Below, piece after piece: positions 1 to 10,154 of a stretch of 64,000 nt of DNA. Numbering within the stretch: position 1 is the stretch's first letter; every line of letters begins with the position of its first letter. The stretch lies in the NCBI RefSeq assembly GCF_040362765.1, contig NZ_BAABWK010000002.1:1116001-1180000 (forward strand), given 5' to 3'. This DNA is from Pyruvatibacter sp. HU-CL02332. Lineage in GTDB: Bacteria > Pseudomonadota > Alphaproteobacteria > CGMCC-115125. The notes beneath the pieces are model-generated. The model saw only the letters and a list, made by a program, of their open reading frames with translations, was not told where the DNA came from and did no database searches. Both the position numbers and the translations under genes were made by a program.

Positions 1-87
1 GACCATACCGCCAACCACAATGGCGCAGGCCATGACAATCTGCTTTTCGCGCTTGGCGAGCCGGTTGTTTGCAACTGTTGCCGTCAT
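1..87 (-). CDS. ctaG: Cytochrome c oxidase assembly protein CtaG, N-terminal fragment
   Basis: Only the first 29 residues lie in the window; the gene continues past its left edge. They read as a short, basic, Asn/Arg-rich cytoplasmic head (MTATVANNRLAKREK) followed by the start of a hydrophobic helix, the usual beginning of CtaG, the membrane-anchored copper chaperone that inserts CuB into subunit I. A GAGGTG ribosome site precedes the ATG. It is the fifth gene of the minus-strand ctaC-ctaD-ctaB-coxF-ctaG operon, which is the main support for the name, since the catalytic CxxxC part is not visible. Confidence 0.8.
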   Translation of the reverse strand, partial: MTATVANNRLAKREKQIVMACAIVVGGMV

Positions 88-103
88 CTTTGTCACCTCT
101 TCA

Positions 104-283
104 CTAATAGGTGCGGTCTGCGACGTTACCGCCGAGCCGGACCAAAGTCATTGCGAAGAATAGTCCCACCATGGCCACCAGACCCAAGGCGACAGCGATG
201 TTGCGGCGGCGCAGGCGAGCCTGCTGCTCCGGGGTGAGCGTCACCGTCGCTGTCTCTGTCGTTTTGTCCTCGTGTTCAGTCAT
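104..283 (-). CDS. CoxF-like small membrane protein (59 aa)
   Basis: A 59-codon gene between ctaB and ctaG, 12 bases after the ctaB stop and 16 before the ctaG start. The N-terminal half is polar and acidic (MTEHEDKTTETATVTL), then comes a TPEQQARLRRRN basic patch and one transmembrane helix (about residues 29-49), ending in a short tail. This size, topology and position match the small CoxF protein of alphaproteobacterial cytochrome oxidase operons, which has no proven function. The name rests on position and general shape rather than a distinctive motif. Confidence 0.8.
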   Translation of the reverse strand: MTEHEDKTTETATVTLTPEQQARLRRRNIAVALGLVAMVGLFFAMTLVRLGGNVADRTY

Positions 284-295
284 TCTTCGCGTGCC

Positions 296-1270
296 CTATA
301 TCCATGGCGCAAAGGCGGCAAGACCCGCCATGCGCTCGATCAAAAGGGACGCGAAAAGCGCGAAAAGATAGAAGATTGAAAAGCCAAATAGCCGCATCGC
401 TGACTTGTTCGCGATGTCGCCTGCGCGATGCCGCCATACATTGACGGCCAGCACCAGGAAGCCGGCCCCAAGACCAAGGGACGCAACGGCATACACGAGG
501 CCGCCAAAGCCCAGCGCCAGAGGGGCAGCGCCGAGCGGCACCAGCACCAGCGAGTACAGCAAAATCTGTGTGCGTGTCGCATCGGGGCCCGCCACTACCG
601 GCAGCATGGGCACGCCTGCGCGCGTGTAGTCGTCATTGCGCACGAGGGCCAGTGCCCAGAAGTGCGGCGGCGTCCACATGAAGATGATGGCCACAAGAAC
701 CAATGGCTCGACAGCAAGACTGCCGGTCACGGACGCCCAGCCAATGGCAGGCGGAAGCGCTCCGGCCAGACCACCGATAACGATGTTCTGCGATGTCGCG
801 CGCTTGAGCCACATCGTGTAGACGACGACATAAAAGATGATGGTGAAGGCGAGCAGTGCCGCGGGCAGATAGCCCACAAGAGCCGCCATCACGAAGACCG
901 ATGCCGCTGAGAGGGTCGCGCCAAAGGCTGCTGCAGATTGCGCGGACACAACGCCCTTTGGAATCGGGCGATTGACGGTGCGTTCCATGACCGCATCAAT
1001 ATCTGCGTCCCACCACATATTGAGTGCGCCGGATGCGCCCGCGCCAACGGCAATGCACAGCAGGGCTGTGAATGCTGTGAGCGGGTGAATGCTTCCAGGC
1101 GCAATCATCATGCCGACGAGGCCTGTGAAGATGACAAGCGACATCACGCGCGGCTTCAGCAGCGCGAAATAGTCCGCAATGTCAGCTTCCATATAGCCGG
1201 GCGTTGCCGGGGAAGCAGAAACGGAGGCCCCGTTGGAGCCTCCGCTTTGCGTATAGGTGATGTCGCTCAT
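296..1270 (-). CDS. ctaB: Protoheme IX farnesyltransferase (heme O synthase)
   Basis: This UbiA-superfamily membrane enzyme transfers a farnesyl group to the vinyl side chain of heme B, making heme O for the aa3 oxidase encoded next to it. At 324 residues it has the normal length. The first Asp-rich, Mg-diphosphate-binding motif is seen as [15 protein letters not shown] near residues 104-118, followed by NRPIP; the conserved YTMWLKR and [10 protein letters not shown] segments come later. About eight to nine membrane helices are predicted by eye. It starts 28 bases after ctaD and is presumably transcribed with it. Confidence 0.96.
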   Translation of the reverse strand: MSDITYTQSGGSNGASVSASPATPGYMEADIADYFALLKPRVMSLVIFTGLVGMMIAPGSIHPLTAFTALLCIAVGAGASGALNMWWDADIDAVMERTVNRPIPKGVVSAQSAAAFGATLSAASVFVMAALVGYLPAALLAFTIIFYVVVYTMWLKRATSQNIVIGGLAGALPPAIGWASVTGSLAVEPLVLVAIIFMWTPPHFWALALVRNDDYTRAGVPMLPVVAGPDATRTQILLYSLVLVPLGAAPLALGFGGLVYAVASLGLGAGFLVLAVNVWRHRAGDIANKSAMRLFGFSIFYLFALFASLLIERMAGLAAFAPWI

Positions 1271-1298
1271 ACTAGCGCTTCATCCTTGATTGCGTGCC

Positions 1299-2915
<1,617 letters not shown>

Positions 2916-2958
2916 TTAAGTGAGCAGGTGGTGTTTCGATAGTCAGATTGGCGCCGCG

Positions 2959-3813
2959 CTAGTTGCGCGCGTCAGCCAGAAGTGTCTGTTGGTCCAGCGG
3001 TGAGTCAGGAATGGTGCCGTTGAGGGCGTATTCCTCTTCAGCACTGGCAACCCATGCGTTGAAGTCGTCCTTCTCCACCACATGCACTTCGATAGGCATG
3101 AAGGCGTGACGGACGCCGCATAGCTCTGAGCACTGGCCATAGTAGATGCCGGTTTCAGACGCGTTGAACCATGTTTCGTTCAGGCGACCGGGAACAGCGT
3201 CCATCTTCACGCCAAAGGCAGGCATTGCCCAGTTGTGGATCACGTCTGCTGCAGTGACGATCACGCGGACGTTGGTATCCACAGGCACAACGACCTTTGT
3301 GTCCGTTGCCAGCAAGCGTGGCTGACCAGGTGCCAGGTCAGGCTCTTCAATCATGTTGGCGAAATATTCAAAGTCGCCATTGTCCGGGTACGAATACCCC
3401 CAATACCACTGGTAGCCCGTGGCCTTGATGGTGAGTTCGCTCTCCGGCACCACCGCTTCGAGATACAGCAGGCGGAAGGAGGGAATGGCGATCGCAACCA
3501 GAAGAAGCACCGGCGCAACGGTCCAGATCACTTCGATCATGGTGTTGTGCGATGTCTTGGAAGGATTGGGGTTGGACTTCGCGTTGAAGCGCACCATGCA
3601 GTAGAGCAGCAGCGCCAACACAAACAGCGTGATCGCTGTGATGATCCAGAGCAGGAAATTGTGGAAAGAGTTGATGCTTTCCATCACGGGGGTCACTGCA
3701 GGCTGGAAGCCCATCTGCCAGGGCTCAGGCTGAGCCGCGCCTGCGGTCCCCGCGACAATCATCGCGGCCAGAAAGGCAAGGCCCATAAAAATCTTCGGCA
3801 AGTAAGTCGCCAT
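2959..3813 (-). CDS. ctaC: Cytochrome c oxidase subunit II
   Basis: This subunit carries the binuclear CuA centre that takes electrons from cytochrome c in the periplasm. The chosen start gives 284 residues beginning with a signal peptide (MATYLPKIFMGLAFLAA, cleavage near TAGA-A), then two membrane helices and the cupredoxin domain. CuA ligands are visible in VIHNWAMPAFGVK and in GQCSELCGVRHAFMP (two Cys, Glu, His, Met). The frame stays open to an ATG at 3879, but the residues added there do not look like a signal sequence, and GGGG sits at ribosome-site distance from 3813. It is the first gene of the oxidase operon. Confidence 0.96.
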   Translation of the reverse strand: MATYLPKIFMGLAFLAAMIVAGTAGAAQPEPWQMGFQPAVTPVMESINSFHNFLLWIITAITLFVLALLLYCMVRFNAKSNPNPSKTSHNTMIEVIWTVAPVLLLVAIAIPSFRLLYLEAVVPESELTIKATGYQWYWGYSYPDNGDFEYFANMIEEPDLAPGQPRLLATDTKVVVPVDTNVRVIVTAADVIHNWAMPAFGVKMDAVPGRLNETWFNASETGIYYGQCSELCGVRHAFMPIEVHVVEKDDFNAWVASAEEEYALNGTIPDSPLDQQTLLADARN

Positions 3814-4224
3814 GCTCGACATCCCCAGTCGTAATCCGAGTCGTAATTCTTGATGCGAGACCCCATTTAAACGTCGCAAGCGGGGTCAATGCGTCCAAAA
3901 GGTGCGTACAGAAACGGACGATTAGCACGTCAGGCCGGTAACGCAAACGAAAGCTTGCGCGCAGCACGACAGGCGAATCCCACCCCCGTAGGCTAGCGAT
4001 AAGTATAGCGTGGCTTACGCCGGTAGCGAGTACGCGCCTTCTTTTTGCGACACTTTGACCCAAAATTGCTGCGCGGCTTTGTTTTTGGCTTGAATGCGGG
4101 GTTTTCCAGCCTGCCCGATTGCCTTCAAACCGAGCAGCAAATGTGTCCCGGATTTGCCAGTGGCAACAGCATGTTAGGCGGCATGACCATGCAGACTCGC
4201 CTGCAGGTTTTGGCGGTCTAGTTG
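3814..4224. other. Divergent intergenic region upstream of ctaC
   Basis: This 411-base stretch separates the minus-strand oxidase operon from the plus-strand unknown gene and must hold the oxidase promoter. Open frames on both strands have no recognisable protein character. I found no clear inverted repeat or operator. Confidence 0.5.
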
Positions 4225-4749
4225 ATGTCAGGTATAGTTGCAAAGCATTCGCAGCAAGCACCAGCCGACGGGGCGACCCGCCAGAAAGACGATCCTATGC
4301 GGGACGAAGCACTCATCCATTTTCATTACGGGCGGAAAATTTCCGCGGGGCTTCACATCGCTGAAGATGGCGGCTCAGCCCCTGCCCTGATTGAAATGGC
4401 AGCGCCCTATCTGGACCCGCGCGACCCTGGACGGTCAGCTGTCGGCTTTTGCGCTGCCCACCCGCAATCGGTTGCAGATATCAAAGCACCGCCACCCGCA
4501 GGATGGCAGACATGGCGCTTCAGCGACTGGGACAACTGGTTCGGGCGGATCAACGGCGTTTTCCTCGTGGATCTCGAAACCCTGCGGATTACCCAGTGGC
4601 CGATGTATCGAACATCTAAAGTGCATGTGCCCTGTGACCTGTCAGGCATGCCCGGCCGCCTCGTCCCCATTGAAGACCTTGTCGCCAATGATCCGGGATC
4701 ACGTCACCCGAATGTTCAGGCACTGCTGGATGATATTCCCGGTAGCTAG
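4225..4749 (+). CDS. Hypothetical protein upstream of tldD
   Basis: I do not recognise this 174-residue protein. It is soluble, with no signal peptide or membrane helix, and is rich in Trp and Pro in the middle (PPPAGWQTWRFSDWDNWFG), a segment that looks folded and conserved. The start is uncertain: TTG 4222, ATG 4225 and ATG 4297 (MRDEALIHFHYG, 150 residues) are all possible, and the first 24 residues look unstructured, so 4297 may be right. It lies 65 bases before tldD on the same strand and divergent from the oxidase operon. Codon use is like its neighbours, so I believe it is a gene, but no function can be given. Confidence 0.6.
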   Translation: MSGIVAKHSQQAPADGATRQKDDPMRDEALIHFHYGRKISAGLHIAEDGGSAPALIEMAAPYLDPRDPGRSAVGFCAAHPQSVADIKAPPPAGWQTWRFSDWDNWFGRINGVFLVDLETLRITQWPMYRTSKVHVPCDLSGMPGRLVPIEDLVANDPGSRHPNVQALLDDIPGS

Positions 4750-4814
4750 GTGCCCGCGCCATGCTTAAGTGATACAGACGAGATAACTCGACATTCCGCC
4801 AAGAAAGAAGCTCC

Positions 4815-6239
4815 ATGCCCACTCCTGACGAACTCTTCTTCACCCGCGCTGGTCTTGATCCTGACCGCCTGACGCGGATCGTCTCTGACACGCTAACAGG
4901 CGCAGACGATGGGGAGCTGTTTCTGGAATACACCCAGTCAGAGGCCCTGGCCTTTGATGACGGTCGCCTGAAGACGGCAAGCTTTGATACGGGCCAGGGT
5001 TTCGGCCTGCGCTGCGTCGCCGGGGAAGCAACAGGCTATGCCCATGCGTCTGATCTGTCGGAAGCCGCCGTCAAGCGCGCGGCGGATGCCGTGCAGGCCG
5101 TGAAGGCCGGACACTCAGGCTCCATGGCAGCCGGCCCGCAGGCAACGAACGCGCATCTGTATGGCGACGACAATCCGCTGGGCGGCCCGTCCTTTGAAGA
5201 GAAGGTCAAGCTGCTGCAGGAAATCGACGCTTATGCCCGCGCCAAGGATTCGCGCGTGCGGCAGGTGTCTGCGTCACTCTCTGGTGAATGGCAGGCGGTG
5301 ATGATCATGCGTGCCGACGGACAGATCGTGCGCGATGTGCGTCCGCTGGTTCGCTTCAATGTCAGCGTTGTGGTGGGTGAAGGCGACCGTCAGGAGTCAG
5401 GCTCGTTCGGCACCGGCGGCCGGGAAAACTACACCCGCTTTATTGAAACACAGAGCTGGCAGGCAGGTGCTGACGAAGCGCTGCGGCAGGCATTGGTGAA
5501 CCTGGAAGCCGTTCCCGCCCCTGCCGGCGAAATGGATGTGGTGCTTGGGCCGGGGTGGCCGGGCATCCTGCTGCATGAAGCCATCGGCCATGGCCTTGAA
5601 GGTGATTTCAACCGCAAGGGCCAGTCCGCGTTTGCCGGGTTGATGGGTGAGCGCGTGGCGTCACCGGGCGTCACGGTTGTTGACGACGGCACGCTGGATG
5701 ACCGGCGTGGGTCGCTTACCGTGGACGATGAAGGCACGCCGACATCACGCACGGTGCTGATCGAAGACGGCATCCTCAAGGGCTACATGCAGGACCGCCT
5801 CAATGCGCGCCTCATGGGCGTTGCGGCCACCGGCAATGGTCGTCGCGAAAGCTTTGCCCATCAGCCCATGCCACGCATGACCAACACCTACATGACCGAA
5901 GGTGACCGCGACCCGGGCGAAATTCTCGCCGGCGTCAAGAAAGGCATCTACGCCACGAACTTTGGCGGCGGTCAGGTGGACATTACCAATGGCAAGTTCG
6001 TGTTCTCGTGCACGGAGGCCTACATGATCGAGGACGGCAAAGTCACAGCACCGATCAAGGGCGCAACCCTCATCGGCAACGGAGCTGATGCCCTGACGCG
6101 CATCAAGGCCATCGGCAACGACATGAAGCTCGACACCGGAATCGGCACCTGCGGCAAGGCCGGACAAGGTGTGCCCGTCGGCGTCGGCCAGCCGACCCTG
6201 CACATGGAAGCCCTCACGGTGGGTGGGACGGCTGCCTAA
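4815..6239 (+). CDS. tldD: Metalloprotease TldD
   Basis: TldD is the zinc-bearing partner of the TldD/TldE(PmbA) protease, which degrades unfolded or modified peptides and in enterobacteria matures microcin B17 and processes CcdA. The 474-residue length is normal. The zinc-binding HEAIGHGLEGDF motif (HExxxH) is present about halfway along, and the C-terminal glycine-rich sheet region (GTCGKAGQGVPVGVGQPT) is intact. AAGAAAG precedes the ATG. Proximity of tldD to the coxB gene is common in alphaproteobacteria. Its partner pmbA is in this window too, 11 kb away at 17050. Confidence 0.96.
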   Translation: MPTPDELFFTRAGLDPDRLTRIVSDTLTGADDGELFLEYTQSEALAFDDGRLKTASFDTGQGFGLRCVAGEATGYAHASDLSEAAVKRAADAVQAVKAGHSGSMAAGPQATNAHLYGDDNPLGGPSFEEKVKLLQEIDAYARAKDSRVRQVSASLSGEWQAVMIMRADGQIVRDVRPLVRFNVSVVVGEGDRQESGSFGTGGRENYTRFIETQSWQAGADEALRQALVNLEAVPAPAGEMDVVLGPGWPGILLHEAIGHGLEGDFNRKGQSAFAGLMGERVASPGVTVVDDGTLDDRRGSLTVDDEGTPTSRTVLIEDGILKGYMQDRLNARLMGVAATGNGRRESFAHQPMPRMTNTYMTEGDRDPGEILAGVKKGIYATNFGGGQVDITNGKFVFSCTEAYMIEDGKVTAPIKGATLIGNGADALTRIKAIGNDMKLDTGIGTCGKAGQGVPVGVGQPTLHMEALTVGGTAA

Positions 6240-6263
6240 CTGGCTACAGCACCGCGACTGGCA

Positions 6264-6764
6264 CTAAAGGGTGTCCAGCCAATGCCGGATTGCCCGACGG
6301 GACGACAGCCGTACAACTGGCGTTTGAGGGTGCCGCGCAAGGGCCTCTTCAAGGATCGGCCTGGTGTCGCGGGGGAAATTCCACAGCCAGATGAAGAACT
6401 CGGCGTCGAAGCGCTCAGGGCATCCCGGTGCCATGTCGCTGCGGACCTGGCCTGACTGTTTGAGCACCCGCGTGAATGCGCCCCACAGGCTTTGCCATCG
6501 GCCAACGTCCAGAAACACCGTGAGGTCAGCCCGGGGCAGACGCAGGTCCAGCGTTCCCCCAAAATTGCCGTCCATGACCCAGCGATCGTCGGCGGTCAGG
6601 TCAGCCACCACATTTGGCCACCGGCTTTCATCCATCGGCGTCCAGTCCGGCTGCCAATAGTGCTGGTCGAGATGGATCAGCGGCAGGTCAAGTTTTGCAG
6701 CCAACTTCTTGGCGAGCGTCGACTTGCCGGCGCCACCGGGGCCGAGGATCAAAATGCGTTTCAT
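6264..6764 (-). CDS. P-loop kinase-like protein (adenylate-kinase/FlaR-like)
   Basis: A 166-residue small nucleotide kinase-like protein. The Walker A motif GPGGAGKSTLAKKLA is at the extreme N terminus, then LPLIHLDQHYWQPDW, WVMDGNFGGTLDLRLPRAD and TVFLDVGRW, the pattern of the shikimate/adenylate-kinase-like family often labelled topology modulation or FlaR. The substrate is unknown. I chose ATG 6764 because the P-loop strand (MKRILIL) starts there; GTG 6788 would add eight residues. It is convergent with tldD, with 24 bases between their ends. Confidence 0.8.
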   Translation of the reverse strand: MKRILILGPGGAGKSTLAKKLAAKLDLPLIHLDQHYWQPDWTPMDESRWPNVVADLTADDRWVMDGNFGGTLDLRLPRADLTVFLDVGRWQSLWGAFTRVLKQSGQVRSDMAPGCPERFDAEFFIWLWNFPRDTRPILEEALARHPQTPVVRLSSRRAIRHWLDTL

Positions 6765-6942
6765 CTGCGTCTCGTTAAGCTTCCTCACGCGCCCTCACGC
6801 GTTTGCGAGGAAGCTACCCGTTTTGTGTGCAGGCGTTAATTGCGGAGCGGCGCATGGCCGATCAACATTTTACGCAAGGCCGCCCACCCACATCATCGGT
6901 TTCGGCGTGGTCTTCACATTGTTCAATCGAAGGAAACTACCC

Positions 6943-7245
6943 ATGTCGAAATCCTCCATGCCTAAATCTCGGCGTCTCTCACGCGCATCTGTTGTTCTTG
7001 GTTCTGCTGCCATGATGGCTGCGGCCGTTGCGGTTGCGCAGCCTGCGTCTGCTGCCTGTGGCGCCTATGGCTGTGGTGCAAAGCGCACGTCTGCCTGCAG
7101 CCCCTGCGCTGGTGCCAAGGCCAATCCCTGCAGCCCATGCGGTGCCGCAAAATGCAGCCCTTGCGGTGCAGCCAAAGCCAACCCGTGCAGCCCCTGCGGT
7201 GCGGCTAAGGCCAATCCTTGCAGCCCATGCGGTGCAGCACACTAA
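6943..7245 (+). CDS. Secreted Cys-rich CSPC-repeat protein
   Basis: A 100-residue exported protein. Residues 1-37 form a signal peptide (basic KSRRLSR, hydrophobic core, AQPASA cleavage before ACGAYG). The mature part of about 63 residues holds twelve cysteines: two in ACGAYGCGAK and five CSPC motifs at residues 52-55, 63-66, 71-74, 82-85 and 93-96, joined by GAAKANP or GAAK linkers. AGGAAA lies 7-8 bases before the ATG. A strong terminator follows. Paired cysteines in short linkers suggest metal (copper or zinc) or thiol chemistry in the periplasm, but this is inference; I cannot name the family. The following gene encodes a His-rich protein. Confidence 0.85.
   Translation: MSKSSMPKSRRLSRASVVLGSAAMMAAAVAVAQPASAACGAYGCGAKRTSACSPCAGAKANPCSPCGAAKCSPCGAAKANPCSPCGAAKANPCSPCGAAH
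7096..7236 (+). repeat. In-gene tandem repeats coding CSPCGAAK(ANP)
   Basis: Five near-identical coding repeats of 24-33 bases make the CSPC units. The third repeat lacks the ANP codons, so copies have been gained or lost in whole codons. Alternative synonymous codons (agc/tcc flanks, ccc/cca) vary between copies, so the array is not a very recent duplication. Confidence 0.8.
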
Positions 7246-7267
7246 CCAACTGACTGACTGACTGGGA

Positions 7268-7303
7268 TGTCCGGGCTGCTGACAAAGGCAGTCCGGACAT
7301 TTT
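7268..7303 (+). terminator. Rho-independent terminator after the Cys-rich gene
   Basis: Twelve-base-pair stem (TGTCCGGGCTGC with GCAGTCCGGACA, one G-T pair), 8-base loop, then TTTTC. It lies 22 bases after the Cys-rich gene stop and ends 27 bases before the next ATG. It is preceded by a short GACT microsatellite (7249-7264). Confidence 0.85.
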
Positions 7304-7329
7304 CATCTTCTCGAGTTACGCTGCTGACC

Positions 7330-8022
7330 ATGGCCGCTCCCATTCTTGATACTCCCGATGACACGCGTGCTGATGCACTTGCAGACGCTGCCTTCGGGCT
7401 TGTGGACGCCGGCGCGGAGATGGCCGCACAAGGTCTCAACCCCGTCACACTCACCATCGGCACGTTTGAGGACGATGCGCCGTTCGAAAGCTGGACGCAC
7501 TACCCACCAGGCGACGCTCGCGACAGCCAAAGCGGCATTCAGATTTACTACCACGCCCACCGCGCGGGACATGAGCACGGCCATTTTCACATCTTCCTGA
7601 AGGCCGGGGATACAGCGACGCAATTAAATCTGATGTCTCCCGCCGATGAAGATCCCGCGCCCCTGGAATCCGATGATCTGTTCCACGTCATCGCCATCAC
7701 CATGGATGCGACGGGTCTGCCGATTGACCTGTTCACCACCAATCGCTGGGTGACCGGCGAAACCATGGTGAGCGCCCAAAGCATCCTGCCGCAGCTCGAC
7801 CGGCTCGCCTGCACGGACGCGTTTAACACGCCGCTTGCCAATCAGTGGTTCAGCGATCTGTTTCGACTTTTCAAAGATGATATTGCGCAGTTGCTGCTTG
7901 AGCGGGACGAAGCGCTCACCACAATCAACTTTGCGCTGGACGACGAAGCTCATGAGGTCCTGAGCGCAAAGCCCATTTCCATTCTCGCCCGGATGGATGA
8001 GTTGGGTCTGTTTGAGGACTAG
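7330..8022 (+). CDS. His-rich conserved protein, DUF6969-like
   Basis: A 230-residue cytoplasmic protein without signal peptide. Its hallmark is a run near residues 60-85: THYPPGDARD, then YYHAHRAGHEHGHFHIF, with seven histidines in fourteen residues, which looks like a metal-binding site. I associate this motif with the uncharacterised family DUF6969, from memory only. The C-terminal part is helical and acidic. The start at 7330 is chosen because the upstream frame runs through the terminator hairpin. It follows the secreted CSPC-repeat gene by 84 bases, so the pair may act together on a metal, though the terminator implies weak or separate expression. Confidence 0.75.
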   Translation: MAAPILDTPDDTRADALADAAFGLVDAGAEMAAQGLNPVTLTIGTFEDDAPFESWTHYPPGDARDSQSGIQIYYHAHRAGHEHGHFHIFLKAGDTATQLNLMSPADEDPAPLESDDLFHVIAITMDATGLPIDLFTTNRWVTGETMVSAQSILPQLDRLACTDAFNTPLANQWFSDLFRLFKDDIAQLLLERDEALTTINFALDDEAHEVLSAKPISILARMDELGLFED

Positions 8023-8037
8023 GCTCGCGACCTGCGC

Positions 8038-9435
8038 CTAATAGGAAAATTCCGCAAACAGGTTGTCGAGATTGCCCTGCCACTTGCCGTTGTAGAGGTC
8101 CAGCATCTCTTCTGCCGGGGTGCGGCCGCTATCAAGGGTTGTTTCAACGGCGGCAAGAAAGCCGCGTTCATCGCCATCAAAGCCATCGCTGCGGGCGCGG
8201 GCCTTGAGGCCATCCTTGGCGATAGCCAGCGCGTCGCGGGCAATGTCCAGTACTGTGTGATCGCGGAATTTTGCGTTGAGCGCATGCACCGGCACATCGC
8301 GGTGCAGCTGTTCGCGCTCTTCTACGGTCCAGTCCTTGACCAGATCCCAGGCGGCTGCCTGCGAGGCCTTGTCGTAGAACAGGCCCACCCAGAAGGCAGG
8401 CAGGGCACATAGCCGCCGCCAGGGCCCACCATCCGCGCCGCGCATTTCAATGAAGCGCTTAAGGCGGGCTTCCGGGAAGATTGTCGTCAGGTGATTTTCC
8501 CAGTCGTCCAGCGACGGGCGGTCGCCTTCAAGACCCTTGAGCTTGCCCTGCATGAAGTCCCGGAAGGACTGGCCGGATACATCCACATAGGTGCCCTTGC
8601 GATGGACGAAATACATCGGCACATCGAGGGCATAGTCCACATATTGCTCAAAGCCAAAGCCGTCCTCGAACACGAACGGCAACATGCCGGTGCGGTCCGC
8701 GTCCGTATCAAGCCATACATGCGCCCGGTTGGAGAGCACGCCGTTGGGCTTGCCGTCCACAAAGGGCGAATTGGCAAAGATAGCGGTCACGATCGGCTGC
8801 AGCGCCAGCGAGATGCGGTACATCTGCACCATGTCGGCTTCTGAGGAAAAATCGAGGTTCACTTGCACGGTCGCTGTGCGGAACATCATGTCCAGCCCGC
8901 GGCTGCCAACCTTGGGCATGTAGTTGCGCATGATCCCGTAGCGGCCCTTGGGCATGACCGGCGTGTCCGCCAGCGAACGTCGCGGCGCAAAGCCAAGGCC
9001 GATGAAGCCCGCGTCAATTTCACCGGCAACCGTTGCCACCTGATCAAGATGGGTGTGCACCTCGTCGCAGGTGTCGTGCAGGGTTTCCAGGGGTGCGCCG
9101 GACAACTCAAACTGCCCGCCCGGCTCCAGGGTAATGGACCCGCCGCCGGTCTTGTCATTACCCATAAGCGCAATGACATTGTCGCCTTCAAATGCAGGTT
9201 CCCAGCCAAAGCGCTGCATGCCTTCCAGCATGGCCTTCACGGTCGCGCCGGTTTCGCCGGGTGCGTTGTCGTAGGGCATGGGAGAATAGTCGCCGATGCG
9301 GTAGCCGAATTTCTCGTGCTCGGTGCCGATACGCCAGTCGGTCTGCGGCTTTGAGCCGGATGCCAGATAGGCCACGAGTTCATCGCGTGTTTCCACGGGA
9401 GGTGACGTCTCACGCGTTGTGGGAGGTGCCGACAT
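8038..9435 (-). CDS. gshA: Glutamate-cysteine ligase (plant/alphaproteobacterial type)
   Basis: First enzyme of glutathione synthesis, joining glutamate and cysteine with ATP. The 465-residue protein has the typical [11 protein letters not shown] start of the GCS2 family, [11 protein letters not shown], and the diagnostic [16 protein letters not shown] and [11 protein letters not shown] segments, so it is the plant-like rather than the E. coli type. ATG 9435 has GAAGGAA about eight bases upstream, while the upstream ATG at 9468 lacks one. Other glutathione genes in the window (a GST, ChaC, a glutathione peroxidase) fit a glutathione-using cell. Confidence 0.95.
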   Translation of the reverse strand: MSAPPTTRETSPPVETRDELVAYLASGSKPQTDWRIGTEHEKFGYRIGDYSPMPYDNAPGETGATVKAMLEGMQRFGWEPAFEGDNVIALMGNDKTGGGSITLEPGGQFELSGAPLETLHDTCDEVHTHLDQVATVAGEIDAGFIGLGFAPRRSLADTPVMPKGRYGIMRNYMPKVGSRGLDMMFRTATVQVNLDFSSEADMVQMYRISLALQPIVTAIFANSPFVDGKPNGVLSNRAHVWLDTDADRTGMLPFVFEDGFGFEQYVDYALDVPMYFVHRKGTYVDVSGQSFRDFMQGKLKGLEGDRPSLDDWENHLTTIFPEARLKRFIEMRGADGGPWRRLCALPAFWVGLFYDKASQAAAWDLVKDWTVEEREQLHRDVPVHALNAKFRDHTVLDIARDALAIAKDGLKARARSDGFDGDERGFLAAVETTLDSGRTPAEEMLDLYNGKWQGNLDNLFAEFSY

Positions 9436-9736
9436 ACCGAACGTTCCTTCACGGCCTCTGCGGGCCATTCTTGTGGGCCTCTAAGGGCCGGGTCCCCATC
9501 TGGGAGTTTTTGGCCGTTATCCGGCCTTCCCTGTGCTGCCCGCCGACAGCATAGCGCCGAATTTGGACTGTTGGTCATGTAAGGGCTTGGGCAATTCCGC
9601 ACAAGTCACAAGGTTGAGCCAATCATTTGGCCAAACCACGCAGGATGATTGGCTGAATAGTGGGTAGGCTGCCACCGCCGATCGGGACAGACTGGCGCAA
9701 ACCCAAGATTACGCACCCCAAATTGAGGACATATCC
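9436..9736. other. Divergent intergenic region gshA / Rid gene
   Basis: This 301-base stretch holds both divergent promoters. The only clear structure is the 10-bp inverted repeat at 9617-9654. No open frame looks coding. Confidence 0.5.
9617..9654. repeat. Inverted repeat upstream of the Rid gene
   Basis: AGCCAATCAT and ATGATTGGCT form perfect 10-base arms with an 18-base spacer, about 80 bases before the Rid start. No T-tract follows, so it is more likely an operator or structured leader than a terminator. Confidence 0.5.
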
Positions 9737-10126
9737 ATGGCTGGCGATCTCATTCTTCCAGAGGCCCTGAAACCCACCTACGAGAATTTCAAATTCGCCC
9801 CGGGCGTGCGTGCCGGTGGATTGCTGCATATGTCCGGCATTCTGGGCACGGGCGCGGACGGCAAGGTCCCTGCCGACCCGGCTGAGGAATTTGAAGCCGC
9901 GTTTCAGCAGGCCAAGATGGTGCTGGGCGAAGCCGGGTTGGATTTCTCGGACATCGTGGAAATGACGACCTTCCATATCGGTCTGCAGGAGCACATCGGC
10001 ACGTTCATGGCCGTCAAGGACAAGTACATCACCGAGCCCTACCCCGCATGGACGGCGGTCGGCACCACCGAGCTGGCCTTTCCCGGTGCGCGGATGGAAC
10101 TCAAGATCACGGCACTTGCCCGTTAG
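9737..10126 (+). CDS. Rid family (RidA/YjgF-like) protein
   Basis: A 129-residue single-domain protein of the Rid (YjgF/YER057c/UK114) trimeric fold. RidA hydrolyses reactive enamines and imines made by PLP enzymes. The central AFQQAKMVLGEAGLDFSDIVEMTTF and C-terminal MELKITALAR match the family. However, where RidA has its catalytic Arg (P-A-R), this protein reads YPAWTAVGTTEL, with Trp in place of Arg. It thus belongs to one of the Rid subfamilies lacking that residue and may not be a deaminase. It is convergent with rsmE. Confidence 0.85.
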   Translation: MAGDLILPEALKPTYENFKFAPGVRAGGLLHMSGILGTGADGKVPADPAEEFEAAFQQAKMVLGEAGLDFSDIVEMTTFHIGLQEHIGTFMAVKDKYITEPYPAWTAVGTTELAFPGARMELKITALAR

Positions 10127-10154
10127 GAGACAGGCTCGCCAAGCGACGGGTTCG

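Noticed and set aside
7267-7329. Longer start for the His-rich gene
   Set aside because: Those codons lie in the terminator hairpin and have no ribosome site; ATG 7330 is preferred.
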